Positions 9,799 through 19,442 are shown, counted from the first letter of the stretch. The stretch is 64,000 nt of DNA from [Eubacterium] eligens ATCC 27750 (GCF_000146185.1 NC_012778.1:2032501-2096500); one strand, 5' to 3'. Translations and numbers: made by a program. Notes: generated by a model from the sequence alone, not told the origin.

Positions 9799-11178
9799 CT
9801 AGCTTATTTCAACCTTGAAGGCTATCGCCGCCAGTTTAAGTATATCTCCATTACATAATTGTTTTTTCTCATGATTATTAAGCCTTTCTCCATTAATGTA
9901 TGTTCCATTAGTTGCATTAAGATCCTCTATGCTATATATATCCTCCTGATTGCTCTCATGATATACACAACAGTGCATACGACTTATAACTTGTGCATTC
10001 ACAACTACATCTGACATTTTTTCAAGACTGCCGATAATATATGGATATTTGTTCATTGCTATTGACCTTATATTATGTTCATCTGATGTATGTATATCTA
10101 ATTCACCTATCAGATTGTCATCCATAAGATGCAATTTTAATTTTTTCTTTTTTCTCGCTGAACCAATAAAATCTGATAACAGCATTGTTTCATTGCATAA
10201 ATCATCATACATATCTGATACATTTTTTGTTTTATTAACCAGATTATTATCTTTTACTTCTTCTTTTATTGCGTAAGGGATTTCTTCCTTTTCAACAGAC
10301 GTTACTGTATCAGCGTATGATTTCTTCTTTTTGAATGTATAAAATAATATTCCAGCGCCTGCGCCAGTACATGCAAAAGAAACCATAGCAGGTATATTTA
10401 ACGGAATCATATCTGGCAGAAACATATTAATAAGTCCAAAAAACATAATTAACGCTCCTGCTATTGGAATTTGAGATAAAGACTTTTCCTGTCTTTCTTC
10501 TTTATCTACAAGAATCTGTTCCGGAAATACTGTTGGAATTTCCCTTTTTATTTCTCTTTTAATTTCTCTTTTTTCTTCACTAATTTCTTGTGATGCTATT
10601 TTTTCATCATCCCATTGTTTTTCTGACATTCCAAACATTTTTATTAAATTGAAAGGATCATAGTCACCTACCAATACCTTCTGATATATTTCATACAATT
10701 TAACAATACACTGTTTATCCAGACTATGATCAAAATGCTCAAGTATAAACTCAAACAGCATTTTTAAGCTTTCATTAAATGTATAAGAATTAAGATTTGT
10801 ATGATATACAAAATACAATTTTTTAGTTCCAACATCCATATATATGTATTTAGGTTCAATTTTCACATGATCTATATCCAACATGTAATCATCAGCAATC
10901 CTGACTATCTCAGAAATATTTATGCATATTGATTTAACATCATCCATTGTCATTTTTCCATATTCATAGAATTTACTCACCTGCTGTTTCGATGTTATAT
11001 CATAATATATCCCGTATTTATTATTTACCGAATACATAGACATCTTTAAAAAATGATCTGGCTTATTGCGTCTCAGCATTTTATACTGATAATCCTCATA
11101 TTCTTTTTCATCCTCTATTACCAGATAATTACTGTTATTCTGATGCTCGTATCTTACATTTATATTATCACTCCCCAA
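9799..11178 (-). CDS. FHA-domain protein of the Tad pilus locus (DUF6382-like N-terminus)
   Basis: The start is the TTG at 11178: GGAGG lies 7 bases upstream, while the codons further up overlap that site and the preceding gene. Residues ~1-170 resemble the DUF6382 module seen in lachnospiral FHA proteins. A basic linker leads to two adjacent hydrophobic segments (GALIMFFGLINMFLP and IPAMVSFACTGAGAGILFY), and a C-terminal FHA domain follows (GSLEKMSDVVV, SRMHC, NATNGTYING, LCNGDILKLA) with the Arg, Ser-Arg-x-His and Asn-Gly residues of a phosphothreonine-binding fold. The adjacent Tad genes suggest it controls or scaffolds the pilus machine in response to Ser/Thr phosphorylation; no kinase is in the window. 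Confidence 0.85.
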   Translation of the reverse strand: MGSDNINVRYEHQNNSNYLVIEDEKEYEDYQYKMLRRNKPDHFLKMSMYSVNNKYGIYYDITSKQQVSKFYEYGKMTMDDVKSICINISEIVRIADDYMLDIDHVKIEPKYIYMDVGTKKLYFVYHTNLNSYTFNESLKMLFEFILEHFDHSLDKQCIVKLYEIYQKVLVGDYDPFNLIKMFGMSEKQWDDEKIASQEISEEKREIKREIKREIPTVFPEQILVDKEERQEKSLSQIPIAGALIMFFGLINMFLPDMIPLNIPAMVSFACTGAGAGILFYTFKKKKSYADTVTSVEKEEIPYAIKEEVKDNNLVNKTKNVSDMYDDLCNETMLLSDFIGSARKKKKLKLHLMDDNLIGELDIHTSDEHNIRSIAMNKYPYIIGSLEKMSDVVVNAQVISRMHCCVYHESNQEDIYSIEDLNATNGTYINGERLNNHEKKQLCNGDILKLAAIAFKVEIS

Positions 11179-11191
11179 ATCTTTCCCTCCT

Positions 11192-11521
11192 CTAATTAAC
11201 TGCCTCAATTATTGCCCTCATTATTCTTATACTTTTCTCCGGCTGACTTTTCTTTATTGCCGAATCATCCACTTTCACTTTATAGTTATGTGAAAATATA
11301 CATCTTTCCTTTAAATATTCTTCTGCAATTTTCTCAAAATCATTTCTTCTGTCACTATTCATTTCACTTAATTCGTTCTCTATTCCAATCTGACTCATAA
11401 CATTTTCTTTTATAATTTCATCATGAATATTACATGTAAATGATATTATTAAAATAATTATCATTGAAAACACAGGAACTATAACTGCATTTTCAACCGT
11501 ATAAGAAGCTCTTATCCACAC
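11192..11521 (-). CDS. Short TadE-like pseudopilin
   Basis: A 109-residue protein with the prepilin-type start RASYTVENAVIVPVF followed by a hydrophobic segment; the Glu at the +5-like position and helix match TadE/TadF minor pseudopilins. The remaining ~75 residues are polar and exported. Translation begins at GTG, with GGGGGTG 6 bases upstream inside the end of the preceding peptidase gene, so the two genes are translationally coupled (10-base overlap). Confidence 0.75.
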   Translation of the reverse strand: MWIRASYTVENAVIVPVFSMIIILIISFTCNIHDEIIKENVMSQIGIENELSEMNSDRRNDFEKIAEEYLKERCIFSHNYKVKVDDSAIKKSQPEKSIRIMRAIIEAVN

Positions 11522-11940
11522 AATATCACCCCCACATAAGAAAAAAGAACAAATGGCAAAAATGCTATACTGTCATTAGTTTTAGCTTTTTTCAACAACA
11601 ATAATATACCTGCAAATACGCTGACCAGAAACAACGATGTCAGAAGCACTCCTAATGCTATTCTCATACCATCTAAAAAGGCTATCAATCCTATTAAAAT
11701 CATATCTGCAAGTCCGATCATTTTTCCATATATGCTAATCAGCATAGTTATACCCACAAATACGAAAAAATATATCAGATGAATACCCCCTATCGTCTGC
11801 TTCTCTCTTATAAGACATATTACTTTTATGATTATGGAAAATATAGAAAATATAATTAACATCCATAATGGAACTGCTTTTCTCTTTATATCCGTAATCC
11901 CCATAATTAACAATCCTGTCATAATAAATATATTAACCAT
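11512..11940 (-). CDS. Small A24 prepilin peptidase (TadV/CpaA type)
   Basis: A 142-residue, almost wholly hydrophobic protein. The first aspartate lies in MGITDIKRKAVPLW after helix 1; the second is in IGLADMILIG, where most A24 peptidases have GxGD. The second Gly is thus replaced by Ala (GLAD). Both catalytic aspartates remain, so activity is plausible. Processing substrates would be the Flp and TadE-like prepilins next door. A second, canonical A24 peptidase sits at the other end of the locus. GAGGGGGAAT precedes the ATG. Confidence 0.8.
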   Translation of the reverse strand: MVNIFIMTGLLIMGITDIKRKAVPLWMLIIFSIFSIIIKVICLIREKQTIGGIHLIYFFVFVGITMLISIYGKMIGLADMILIGLIAFLDGMRIALGVLLTSLFLVSVFAGILLLLKKAKTNDSIAFLPFVLFSYVGVILCG

Positions 11941-11948
11941 ATTCCCCC

Positions 11949-12773
11949 TCAGCCATTATTTTCAGCGCATTTAATACAACATCTCATTGTTTTTTCTGCA
12001 ATTTCCCTTTTTATGCTTGTGACATTGCGTTGCAACACTTCACATGTAGAAGTTGTATGGTATCTGCGTCCGTATGGCGTATAATAAATTGTATCTGAAT
12101 TTCCATCACATTTACTGCATTTATAATACTTTGCACCTGCATCATTTCTTAATTGTGAAACATCATTTATACTGGCAGTTCTTATCTGATGTAGTAAATA
12201 TGTGCAATCAATATCAGTATGAAATACCTGTCCATTTTCTGTAACATAAACATACATATCCCCCTTATTGTATTCAGATGGCACATATGTGTTTCTGTCT
12301 TCCCCAAGCCAGGCATCTGTCAGACAATGTTCCTGAATATATATCCCCTGTTTCCCAAATATGTTAAATGGATTATATATTCTGTATGTAAGTTTTACTT
12401 CGATTGTGGAACTATTATCAAGTACTTTTGTTCCGGCAAAAACCCAGCCTGCATTACCACCTGTTATATAATTATCTTTGGCATAACTGCCACCTATTTC
12501 ATCTATAAAAACAGTCACCAATTCAACATTGGTAATAACTTTTCTGCATATACCTGCATCATCTTCACTTTTCTTTAAACTGTTAAATATATCATTTTTA
12601 TCTTCATCTGACAGTTCCTGCACCGATTCACTTATATACGCATATCTGTTTATTTTTCTTACTGTGTTATACAATGCATTATTTACCTGTGTTCTTACCA
12701 TTAGTACATGCAGCATAAATATAACCGCTACTGTTGCATAGACAAATAATGGTATTACTAATGCTGCCTCCAC
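11949..12773 (-). CDS. TadE-like pilin protein with duplicated C-terminal Cys/His module; start codon uncertain
   Basis: The body begins STTVEAALVIPLFVY, a class III prepilin signal with Glu at +5, then a membrane helix, a ~110-residue exported region, and two similar C-terminal modules: VFHTDIDC...YYKCSKC and RYHTTSTC...RCCIKC, each H-x4-C followed by C-x2-C, likely metal-binding. Coordinates here use the only in-frame GTG, but the frame stays open to 12833 and the segment upstream of the GTG contains the rest of the prepilin signal (RQVSA). A strong AGGAAAGGAG-ATG at 12843 is one base out of frame and stops after four codons. So the true start is either a rare ATT at 12833 or the gene is frameshifted. 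Confidence 0.75.
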   Translation of the reverse strand: MEAALVIPLFVYATVAVIFMLHVLMVRTQVNNALYNTVRKINRYAYISESVQELSDEDKNDIFNSLKKSEDDAGICRKVITNVELVTVFIDEIGGSYAKDNYITGGNAGWVFAGTKVLDNSSTIEVKLTYRIYNPFNIFGKQGIYIQEHCLTDAWLGEDRNTYVPSEYNKGDMYVYVTENGQVFHTDIDCTYLLHQIRTASINDVSQLRNDAGAKYYKCSKCDGNSDTIYYTPYGRRYHTTSTCEVLQRNVTSIKREIAEKTMRCCIKCAENNG

Positions 12774-12922
12774 AGTTGTCGACGCAGAAACTTGCCTATT
12801 TATGATGTATTTTATTTGGGTGAGTTGTTTAATCTAACCGCATCTCCTTTCCTGATGAGCATTCTTAATAAAAATTTTCTGCGTCAAACTGCTATTTAGA
12901 AGCTTTATGCTGCTAAATCTAA

Positions 12923-15028
12923 TTATATATACGAACATTTCATATACTGCTTGTATATTTTCGGACGTTCCTTACATTTAAAAAAAGCTCTTGCCTGCGC
13001 CGAAACAATATAATCTTTCATTCTGAAATCTTCGTGTCCCATGCTTATCATTTTCAGTTCCATAGCTCCCATTGTCCTGTAATTCTTATGCTCCGCCTTC
13101 TCCATTACCAGCAGCATTCTTATGTATCCTTCATAATCAATACCTGAACCATCTTCATCACTGTCAGTTCCAAAATCCATTGCCAGAAGTTTTTCTAATG
13201 AAAGATTCCATGTATTTTTTGTCTTTACAAGTTCTACCTTTTTACCTGAATATAATTTCTGCAAGTCTGTAATTGCCTCTCCATATGCCCATACCGACAA
13301 CACAAGATACTGTCCCGCCTTTATTATTGCCATATTACCAGTAAACCCTAATGCTCCAGATGCCAACGCATATGCCTGTGCTTTCTTTTCTTGATCCGTT
13401 ATAAGATATGCCAGATTAATTCCTGTTCTTATCCCTGACAGCTTCAGCATAACCTGTTCCAGATTTTCTTTATCACTATCCCTGCCTTCAAGAATATATT
13501 CGAGTGTATAATCAAGACAATCATCCAAACTGTTTTCACTTTCTATGTAATCTGCATAACTATTGAATTTCATCATAAGATATTCATTCATAAGTAAAGC
13601 ATCTTTCGTTTTATTAAATGCAGAATCTCCATTATCATATTTACCTGTCATAGAAGACGCTAATCCTGTATAGTTAATCTGTTTTTTTGATATCTTATCT
13701 GTATTAACAACTAATGCAAGAATACCTTCCGTAATCATTTGTTTTATCTTCTTTAATGCCTTCAGCCCTACTCCATTAGAAGAAAAATCTATTCCTGAAT
13801 AATTAAATTCCATACCCTTTGCAGACAGACCTGATAACAGCCCCTGACATTTAACAACCTTCTGCCTTACTGATTTGCAATTATTCTGTAGTAACCCAAC
13901 ATCAAGTTCGTCAAGTACAGCACACGCTCCATCCAGAATAACCTGATTTCTCTTTAATGCATTTGTTAATGTGTATGTATCACACATCTTTAATTCTTCA
14001 GAACCCCCAGACTGCTTCATATCATTAAGATCCTGCATCATTCCGTTATATATCTCTTCTCCGATTATTTCCCTGCTTTTTTCCAGCTTATTAATGCATT
14101 CATATATGTTATCATCCACTCCCGACTTTGCAGATGTATAGCCATCCAACACATTTAATGCCTCTTTTGTTTTATTTCTGCTCGTCTCTAATGAATTTTT
14201 TAGTGCCTCGTAATTTCTCTTATAAAGCTGAGCATAAGAATTATTTCCAGATAATTCACTTTCCTCATCTCCCATTTCAAACAAACCATCAGTGTCATCT
14301 ATCATATCCTGCAGTATCTGTGATACATCTACATATCCTAAAGCACTGCCCCTTACAGGATTATATATTCTAGAATCATTAACCCCTACTGTTGCCATTG
14401 TTATTTCACCATTGACCGCCATCTTTGCAAATCCCTCTGTGACAGCTTCTGCATGTTTGTTTTTTATAACCAATCCGGCTTCATTAGTCCTTACCCCATC
14501 GACTAACCGGACGAGTTCCAGAATTTTTTCATCTGCATCCGCCATTTTATTCTCACATGCCGAAATATCAGATACTAATTCATTAATTATTTCTGCCTTT
14601 TCTACCTGTCTCTGTGTATCCTTTAACATATCAACAACCTCAGAATATATTCCATAATTCATATATGCAGTAATTTCTTTCATTAAATAATCGCCACCAT
14701 TAGAGGTCATATATCCAAAATCATTAAATTCAACTCCCGTAAGTTCAATGTTTTTGTTCTCTGATTCTATATTCTGTCTTATATAATCTTCCGTATGCCT
14801 TTTTATTTTATCTGTCTTTTTCATTACCAGAATATCGTATTCATTAAGCATATCATTATGGTAACATGAAAAAGCCCCTTCTATTGCCAGCATACAGGCT
14901 GACTTAATATATGTATTTCTCATGCTGTCTGATACTGACTTTATACATGTCAGTATCAGAGATAACACAATTGTCATGCTTAAAGCTGCCATTATTGTAA
15001 TCTGGGCTTTTACATCTTTTTTTATCAC
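12923..15028 (-). CDS. DUF5702-like Tad-locus membrane protein
   Basis: A 701-residue protein beginning with KKDVKAQITIMAALSMTIVLSLILTCIKS, a pseudopilin-like N-terminal helix, then a very long Glu/Lys-rich exported domain with helical, partly coiled-coil character. This architecture matches DUF5702 proteins found in lachnospiral Tad loci, functionally comparable to TadG-like long pseudopilins. The start is GTG with AGGGGGATTCA upstream. It follows the Flp pilin gene by 12 bases. A second hydrophobic stretch near residue 560 (ALASGALGFTGNMAIIKAGQYLVLSVWAYG) may touch the membrane. Confidence 0.75.
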   Translation of the reverse strand: MIKKDVKAQITIMAALSMTIVLSLILTCIKSVSDSMRNTYIKSACMLAIEGAFSCYHNDMLNEYDILVMKKTDKIKRHTEDYIRQNIESENKNIELTGVEFNDFGYMTSNGGDYLMKEITAYMNYGIYSEVVDMLKDTQRQVEKAEIINELVSDISACENKMADADEKILELVRLVDGVRTNEAGLVIKNKHAEAVTEGFAKMAVNGEITMATVGVNDSRIYNPVRGSALGYVDVSQILQDMIDDTDGLFEMGDEESELSGNNSYAQLYKRNYEALKNSLETSRNKTKEALNVLDGYTSAKSGVDDNIYECINKLEKSREIIGEEIYNGMMQDLNDMKQSGGSEELKMCDTYTLTNALKRNQVILDGACAVLDELDVGLLQNNCKSVRQKVVKCQGLLSGLSAKGMEFNYSGIDFSSNGVGLKALKKIKQMITEGILALVVNTDKISKKQINYTGLASSMTGKYDNGDSAFNKTKDALLMNEYLMMKFNSYADYIESENSLDDCLDYTLEYILEGRDSDKENLEQVMLKLSGIRTGINLAYLITDQEKKAQAYALASGALGFTGNMAIIKAGQYLVLSVWAYGEAITDLQKLYSGKKVELVKTKNTWNLSLEKLLAMDFGTDSDEDGSGIDYEGYIRMLLVMEKAEHKNYRTMGAMELKMISMGHEDFRMKDYIVSAQARAFFKCKERPKIYKQYMKCSYI

Positions 15029-15040
15029 TGAATCCCCCTA

Positions 15041-15220
15041 TCAGATTTTATTCGCCTGATTAAACATCTTTGCAAGAATAGAATTAACCAGAGCTGTTAT
15101 CTGACTTTTAAATAAAATAACCAATCCAACTAAAACTATAGTTATAAGTACCACCTCAACAACTCCCATACCATCTTCATCTTTCCAGAATTTTTTTATA
15201 CCATAATATAATGTCCTCAT
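15041..15220 (-). CDS. flp: Flp-type IVb major pilin (59 aa)
   Basis: A short ORF, ATG at 15220 to TGA at 15041, with GGAGACA upstream. The 59-residue product has a basic leader of ~17 residues, then DG-MGVVEVVLITIVLVGLVILF: cleavage after Gly would leave Glu at +5, the class III/Flp prepilin rule, followed by one hydrophobic helix and a short polar tail. Size and pattern match Flp1-type major pilins. It sits between tadC and the DUF5702-like gene, where the major pilin of this locus is expected. It is the only candidate for the main pilus subunit here. Confidence 0.88.
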   Translation of the reverse strand: MRTLYYGIKKFWKDEDGMGVVEVVLITIVLVGLVILFKSQITALVNSILAKMFNQANKI

Positions 15221-15250
15221 AATTGTCTCCTTTCTTATTCACCCCGGTAT

Positions 15251-16504
15251 TTACATATTAAATTTCATAACCGCTGGAATCATAATTATTGCCATTACAA
15301 CTCCAAGCATTAAAAGCATCGGAAATAACAGCTTTGTAGTTGCTTCTTCCCCTTTAATCTTTGCTATATTTTTTCTTTTTTCAAATGATTCGTTAACCTC
15401 ATGCTCCAGCAACACCCGGAGCTGGCTGGTTCCCTTTTTTATATTGGTCTGTAACAATGACGCCAGCTTCATATATTCTCTTGTATCACATTTTTTACCA
15501 AATCTCTCATATGCAGCAGCCTCAGATATTCCAGCCTGCATATTACAATCTGCCTCATACATTTCGTCATAAGCCGGTCTTACCCCAATACTCCCCGATT
15601 GTCTTTTCCGGTTATAATCTTCCACTATCTTGTGCCATGCCATTCTTGTAGTCATCCCAGCTCCTAACAACAAAGTAAGTTTAGATACTATTTCCGAATA
15701 ATCATATATCAGCTCTTTTTTTCTTTTTTTTAACAAATCTTTATTCTTCTTTTTTTCGAGTAATACAATAAGAACTACTGACACCATTCCTAGAACAAGA
15801 TACAATGAAGGCGGACTGGTACTGCCTGCTGGCTCATAATCAACAGCCTGCCCATCTATATATTCAGGAAGTTCTATATCAGATGCATAAGGACTGCTAT
15901 CTGCTGCCTTCTTTATGCTTTCCTGGGCACTAACCTTAATCTTTGTCTTGGAGTCATACTCTGGTGCAACAACCTTTACCCCGATATCGTACTCATTTTT
16001 ATATTCCCCATACCTGGTTATCAGCACAAGCTTAACTTCCTTTTCATCATTTTCGGAAAACCCCTGGTTATTTACCTTTCCATCGTATCCAACAAGCTCA
16101 TAATCCGTTGAATACCACTCTAGTTCTATAATTCCGTTCTGGGCTGTGTCGCACATATTCAAATCCGAAGTTATGTGTCTGACGCTTTCATTGTTCCCAA
16201 GCATATTTATCAGCGTTTCCTGGTACGCTTTTTCAAAATATTCAAAAGCCTCTTCTTCTGATAATTGCCTCGGTTCAACATTAATATCAAGTTGAGCCAG
16301 CACCCCACCATCTTTATCAAGCACATTTATCTGTCTTATCTCATCAGCTTCTCCCGGCTGCGGGCGCGTCAATGCTGTTGTCTTTACTTTGTCTCTCTGA
16401 TTCATAGCTGCACTTGCCCCGGCAAATATAATACTTATTACTATTGCAGCTATTATTTTCTTTTTCATATCTAACTTGTAACTTCTTTTTATTTCAAACT
16501 TCAA
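15251..16504 (-). CDS. tadC: TadC-like type II secretion F-domain protein with extracytoplasmic insert
   Basis: The C-terminal ~200 residues are a T2SSF domain: one membrane helix (LYLVLGMVSVVLIVLL), a cytoplasmic four-helix region with GAGMTTRMAWHKIVEDY and LLQTNIKKGTSQLRVLLEHE, and two closing helices (LLFPMLLMLGVVMAIIMIPAVM). Before it lies an N-terminal helix and an unusual ~170-residue exported region. I start at TTG 16504 (GAGG ~10 bases upstream); ATG 16468 is an alternative with a weak site. The 5' end overlaps tadB's last codons. TadC partners TadB in the inner-membrane platform. Confidence 0.82.
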   Translation of the reverse strand: MKFEIKRSYKLDMKKKIIAAIVISIIFAGASAAMNQRDKVKTTALTRPQPGEADEIRQINVLDKDGGVLAQLDINVEPRQLSEEEAFEYFEKAYQETLINMLGNNESVRHITSDLNMCDTAQNGIIELEWYSTDYELVGYDGKVNNQGFSENDEKEVKLVLITRYGEYKNEYDIGVKVVAPEYDSKTKIKVSAQESIKKAADSSPYASDIELPEYIDGQAVDYEPAGSTSPPSLYLVLGMVSVVLIVLLEKKKNKDLLKKRKKELIYDYSEIVSKLTLLLGAGMTTRMAWHKIVEDYNRKRQSGSIGVRPAYDEMYEADCNMQAGISEAAAYERFGKKCDTREYMKLASLLQTNIKKGTSQLRVLLEHEVNESFEKRKNIAKIKGEEATTKLLFPMLLMLGVVMAIIMIPAVMKFNM

Positions 16505-17282
16505 TATTAACAATCCTCTTTGACCATACATTTGAAATAAGATATACCCCAAGACAGCAAGTCATAATAAGTACTCCAGACAAATTACCATACAAAGGCT
16601 CCACAAACTCTCTTGCCGTCACTTTAAGATATAAAATTATTAATGCTGGTATTGCACTCATAACTTTCTGCTCCATTCGTTTTCCACTTACAATAGTTTC
16701 TACTTCTGTGGCAACTTCTGTTTTTTGCTGAATAATATCCGCAGTATTCCTGATTATGGATATCAGATCACCTCCACTTCGTTTTGCATAACGAAACACC
16801 TCTGCAAAATACATGATGTCTTCAATCTTACATTCTTTAGCAAAATCATTAAGAATATCTTCAAGGTTTTCATTCTGATTAATACGGACAACTATATTTT
16901 TAAATTTCATTACTATATCCGCTTCCGATCCATAGAGAAGTATTAACTCATCTATAGCTTGTGAAAAAGCATTTTCAATCGAGTATCCAACATTCAGTGC
17001 AAATGAAACTGCCATTATTCCATCCTTAAACTGTTTTGTAAGAATACGCTTCTTCTTTGCCTCTGCTATTCTTCGGGATTCCTTAATATGCACAGCAACA
17101 TACGGTATCAAAAGTACTGACATAAATATATTTTCATAAAAAATATATGCTGCAATTATTATTACTCCTACTCCTTCTGCAATATATTTTATGTCATTCA
17201 AGCCTGATTCCGGCGGCTTCAAGCTTTTCTGTCCTTTTAATACAGGCACTCTGCCTGACAAGCCCACCAAGTATCCTTCCAT
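16494..17282 (-). CDS. tadB: TadB-like inner-membrane platform protein
   Basis: A T2SSF-domain protein with an N-terminal pair of hydrophobic segments (AEGVGVIIIAAYIFY and FMSVLLIPYVAVHI), a cytoplasmic helical region containing YSIENAFSQAIDEL and FRYAKRSGGDLISIIRNTADII, and two C-terminal helices. This order fits TadB. I prefer ATG 17282 because AAGGTGAG lies upstream at proper distance; the frame is open further (17411) but over tadA coding sequence. Even so it overlaps the end of the ATPase gene by 89 bases, indicating tight coupling. Confidence 0.85.
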   Translation of the reverse strand: MEGYLVGLSGRVPVLKGQKSLKPPESGLNDIKYIAEGVGVIIIAAYIFYENIFMSVLLIPYVAVHIKESRRIAEAKKKRILTKQFKDGIMAVSFALNVGYSIENAFSQAIDELILLYGSEADIVMKFKNIVVRINQNENLEDILNDFAKECKIEDIMYFAEVFRYAKRSGGDLISIIRNTADIIQQKTEVATEVETIVSGKRMEQKVMSAIPALIILYLKVTAREFVEPLYGNLSGVLIMTCCLGVYLISNVWSKRIVNIEV

Positions 17283-18414
17283 CTTTTGTCTCACCTTTTT
17301 CAACATATTTAAATAATGGCGTAAGTTCAATTTCTCCATTTTGGTAATTCCCAACTTCTGCAATCTGTACCACCTTTCTGCTTTTATCTCTCTGTCTTGC
17401 AAGATGAACAATAATATCTATTGCCGAAGCTATCTGTGTTCTGATTGCATCAACCGGCATACTCATTCCCATAAGTACCATTGTCTCAAGTCTGGTAAGC
17501 ATGTCTTTCGGACTATTGCCGTGTCCTGTTGACAAACTTCCATCATGCCCTGTGTTCATTGCCTGCAACATGTCCAAAGCTTCCGCTCCTCTTACCTCAC
17601 CTACGACAATTCGATCTGGTCTCATTCGAAGGCTTGATTTAATCAAATCTCTTATTGATACAGCATTTTCACCTTCTGCATTAGCCATCCTTGCTTCAAG
17701 TCTTACCATATTACTGATATTATGTAACTGAAGTTCTGCGGAATCTTCAATTGTTATAACCCTTTCATCACTTGGTATATAATCTGACAATACATTAAGA
17801 AATGTTGTTTTACCACTTCCTGTTCCGCCAGATATAAATATGTTATATCTGCTCTTAACAAGTTTTTCTAAAAAACAAGCTGCTTCCGGTGTTATTGAAC
17901 CAAGCTCTATTAGCCGTTCTATTGTCAATGGTGTATCATAAAATTTTCTTATTGTTATAACCGGTCCATCAATCGCAACTGGCGGCAATACGATATTTAC
18001 TCGTGAGCCATCATTTAACCTTGTATCAACAATTGGAGATGCTTCATTAACCATTCTGTTAGACATTGCAGCTATCCTTTGAGCAATATCAGCAAGCTTT
18101 TCCTCACTTTCAAACTGCCTGTCCCATTTTTTAATCCGTCCCTGCTTCTCATAAAAAATGCATTCTGTACCATTAACCATGATTTCTGTAATTTCGTCAT
18201 CATCTAAAAGTTCCTGTAAAATATCCAGTTTTTTAATAGAATTATATAATCTGCTTCTTAATTCCTCCTTTTGCCTTATTGATATTATTTTTTCCCTGCT
18301 TTCCTCATATATGCATCTGTCTATGACCTGATATAATTCATCATCTGTAATATCATGCCCCACATCCAGATTCTGGTACACCTTATGACGTATAGTCTGA
18401 TATAATCCCTCCAT
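17194..18414 (-). CDS. cpaF: Tad/CpaF secretion ATPase
   Basis: A 406-residue type II/IV secretion ATPase. The Walker A motif GGTGSGKTT is at ~196-204, preceded by VITIRKF and [12 protein letters not shown]; the Walker B/His-box region reads [26 protein letters not shown], followed by STGHGNSP. These are hallmarks of the TadA/CpaF branch that powers Flp pilus assembly from the cytoplasmic face. AGGTGG precedes the ATG. It overlaps tadZ start-stop upstream and tadB downstream. Confidence 0.95.
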   Translation of the reverse strand: MEGLYQTIRHKVYQNLDVGHDITDDELYQVIDRCIYEESREKIISIRQKEELRSRLYNSIKKLDILQELLDDDEITEIMVNGTECIFYEKQGRIKKWDRQFESEEKLADIAQRIAAMSNRMVNEASPIVDTRLNDGSRVNIVLPPVAIDGPVITIRKFYDTPLTIERLIELGSITPEAACFLEKLVKSRYNIFISGGTGSGKTTFLNVLSDYIPSDERVITIEDSAELQLHNISNMVRLEARMANAEGENAVSIRDLIKSSLRMRPDRIVVGEVRGAEALDMLQAMNTGHDGSLSTGHGNSPKDMLTRLETMVLMGMSMPVDAIRTQIASAIDIIVHLARQRDKSRKVVQIAEVGNYQNGEIELTPLFKYVEKGETKDGRILGGLVRQSACIKRTEKLEAAGIRLE

Positions 18415-19418
18415 TAAATTCCACCTGCATTTATCATCCTCTGCAAATCTTCATAATATTCACTGAACGGTAACTTCCCCCATATGTCTTCTACAGGAAT
18501 ATCAGGCTGTACATTAACACTGACTTTATTTAATTTTTCTGATATGTTATCCATTCCCTGCTCAATCATATATTTTTCAAAGTTCCTGATACGACTGTTT
18601 TCTATGCTATTCTCACCGCATGTAATGTAATATTCATCACAGCATTCCAGTACAGCCCATGGCATTCTGATACAATCACCTATATCAATAACAATATATG
18701 AATATCCCAGTTCTCTACCAATTGCCTGTATAAATGTTCCTATCTCCTGCGACTTTATATCTGACACATCTTCCGCACAGTCAGCTTCAGGTATATAATC
18801 CAGCCTGTCATAATGGCTTATTGAATTAGCTATATTTTTATGAAACTGATTATGATTCTGTCTGAATGTGTATAATGCATCTGATAAATTTTCATTATTA
18901 TCACATTTTAATATATTAGCCACACACGAAAACGACTCAAAACTGACAAACAATGCAGCCGCTCTTTCTGACAGTATTCTTGCAATAGCAAGCGACAACA
19001 CAATTCTCTTGCCACTGTTAAAACCATACACTCCTATCACCTTCAGCCTGCCACTCCTTAATGCTTTTTCTTTCTTTTCATATTTCATGACAGACTGTAA
19101 TATCTGATATGATGGCTGATACTTACATACTCCGACTAAATCCTCTCCTTTTCTGGTATTAATTTCATCTGCATCTTCATCTTCTTCACATAATACAACA
19201 GTTTTACTTCCAACCCTGTCCGAATCATACTCATATGCCTCTTCACTTATCATCAGCATATCAGCCTTTTTTTCTTTAAGATACCTGTCCAGATCATTCT
19301 CTTTTGTGAATACCTGTGCATTGTACGGAATATCATTATCATCATTAATTACAGACATCAGTCTTTTTGCATAACTTTCGTCCGAATCATATATTACACA
19401 GATATTATTTTTCCCCAT
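18414..19418 (-). CDS. tadZ: TadZ/CpaE-like pilus localisation protein with altered P-loop
   Basis: A 334-residue protein: residues 1-~125 form a receiver-like domain (starting with a CVIYDSDES strand-loop) and the rest a MinD/ParA-like domain. The nucleotide loop reads VYGFNSGKRIVLSLA, lacking the first Lys of the deviant Walker A and with Arg where Thr/Ser is usual. TadZ proteins are known to vary here, so nucleotide binding may be weak or lost. In the family TadZ positions the Tad machine at the pole. GGGTGGATGT precedes the ATG, and its stop overlaps the ATPase start by one base. Confidence 0.8.
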   Translation of the reverse strand: MGKNNICVIYDSDESYAKRLMSVINDDNDIPYNAQVFTKENDLDRYLKEKKADMLMISEEAYEYDSDRVGSKTVVLCEEDEDADEINTRKGEDLVGVCKYQPSYQILQSVMKYEKKEKALRSGRLKVIGVYGFNSGKRIVLSLAIARILSERAAALFVSFESFSCVANILKCDNNENLSDALYTFRQNHNQFHKNIANSISHYDRLDYIPEADCAEDVSDIKSQEIGTFIQAIGRELGYSYIVIDIGDCIRMPWAVLECCDEYYITCGENSIENSRIRNFEKYMIEQGMDNISEKLNKVSVNVQPDIPVEDIWGKLPFSEYYEDLQRMINAGGI

Positions 19419-19442
19419 ACATCCACCCCCTTATTGATTTAT

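Noticed and set aside
17283..17411. Longer tadB start
   Set aside because: It would overlap tadA by over 200 bases and lacks a good ribosome site; ATG 17282 has AAGGTGAG.
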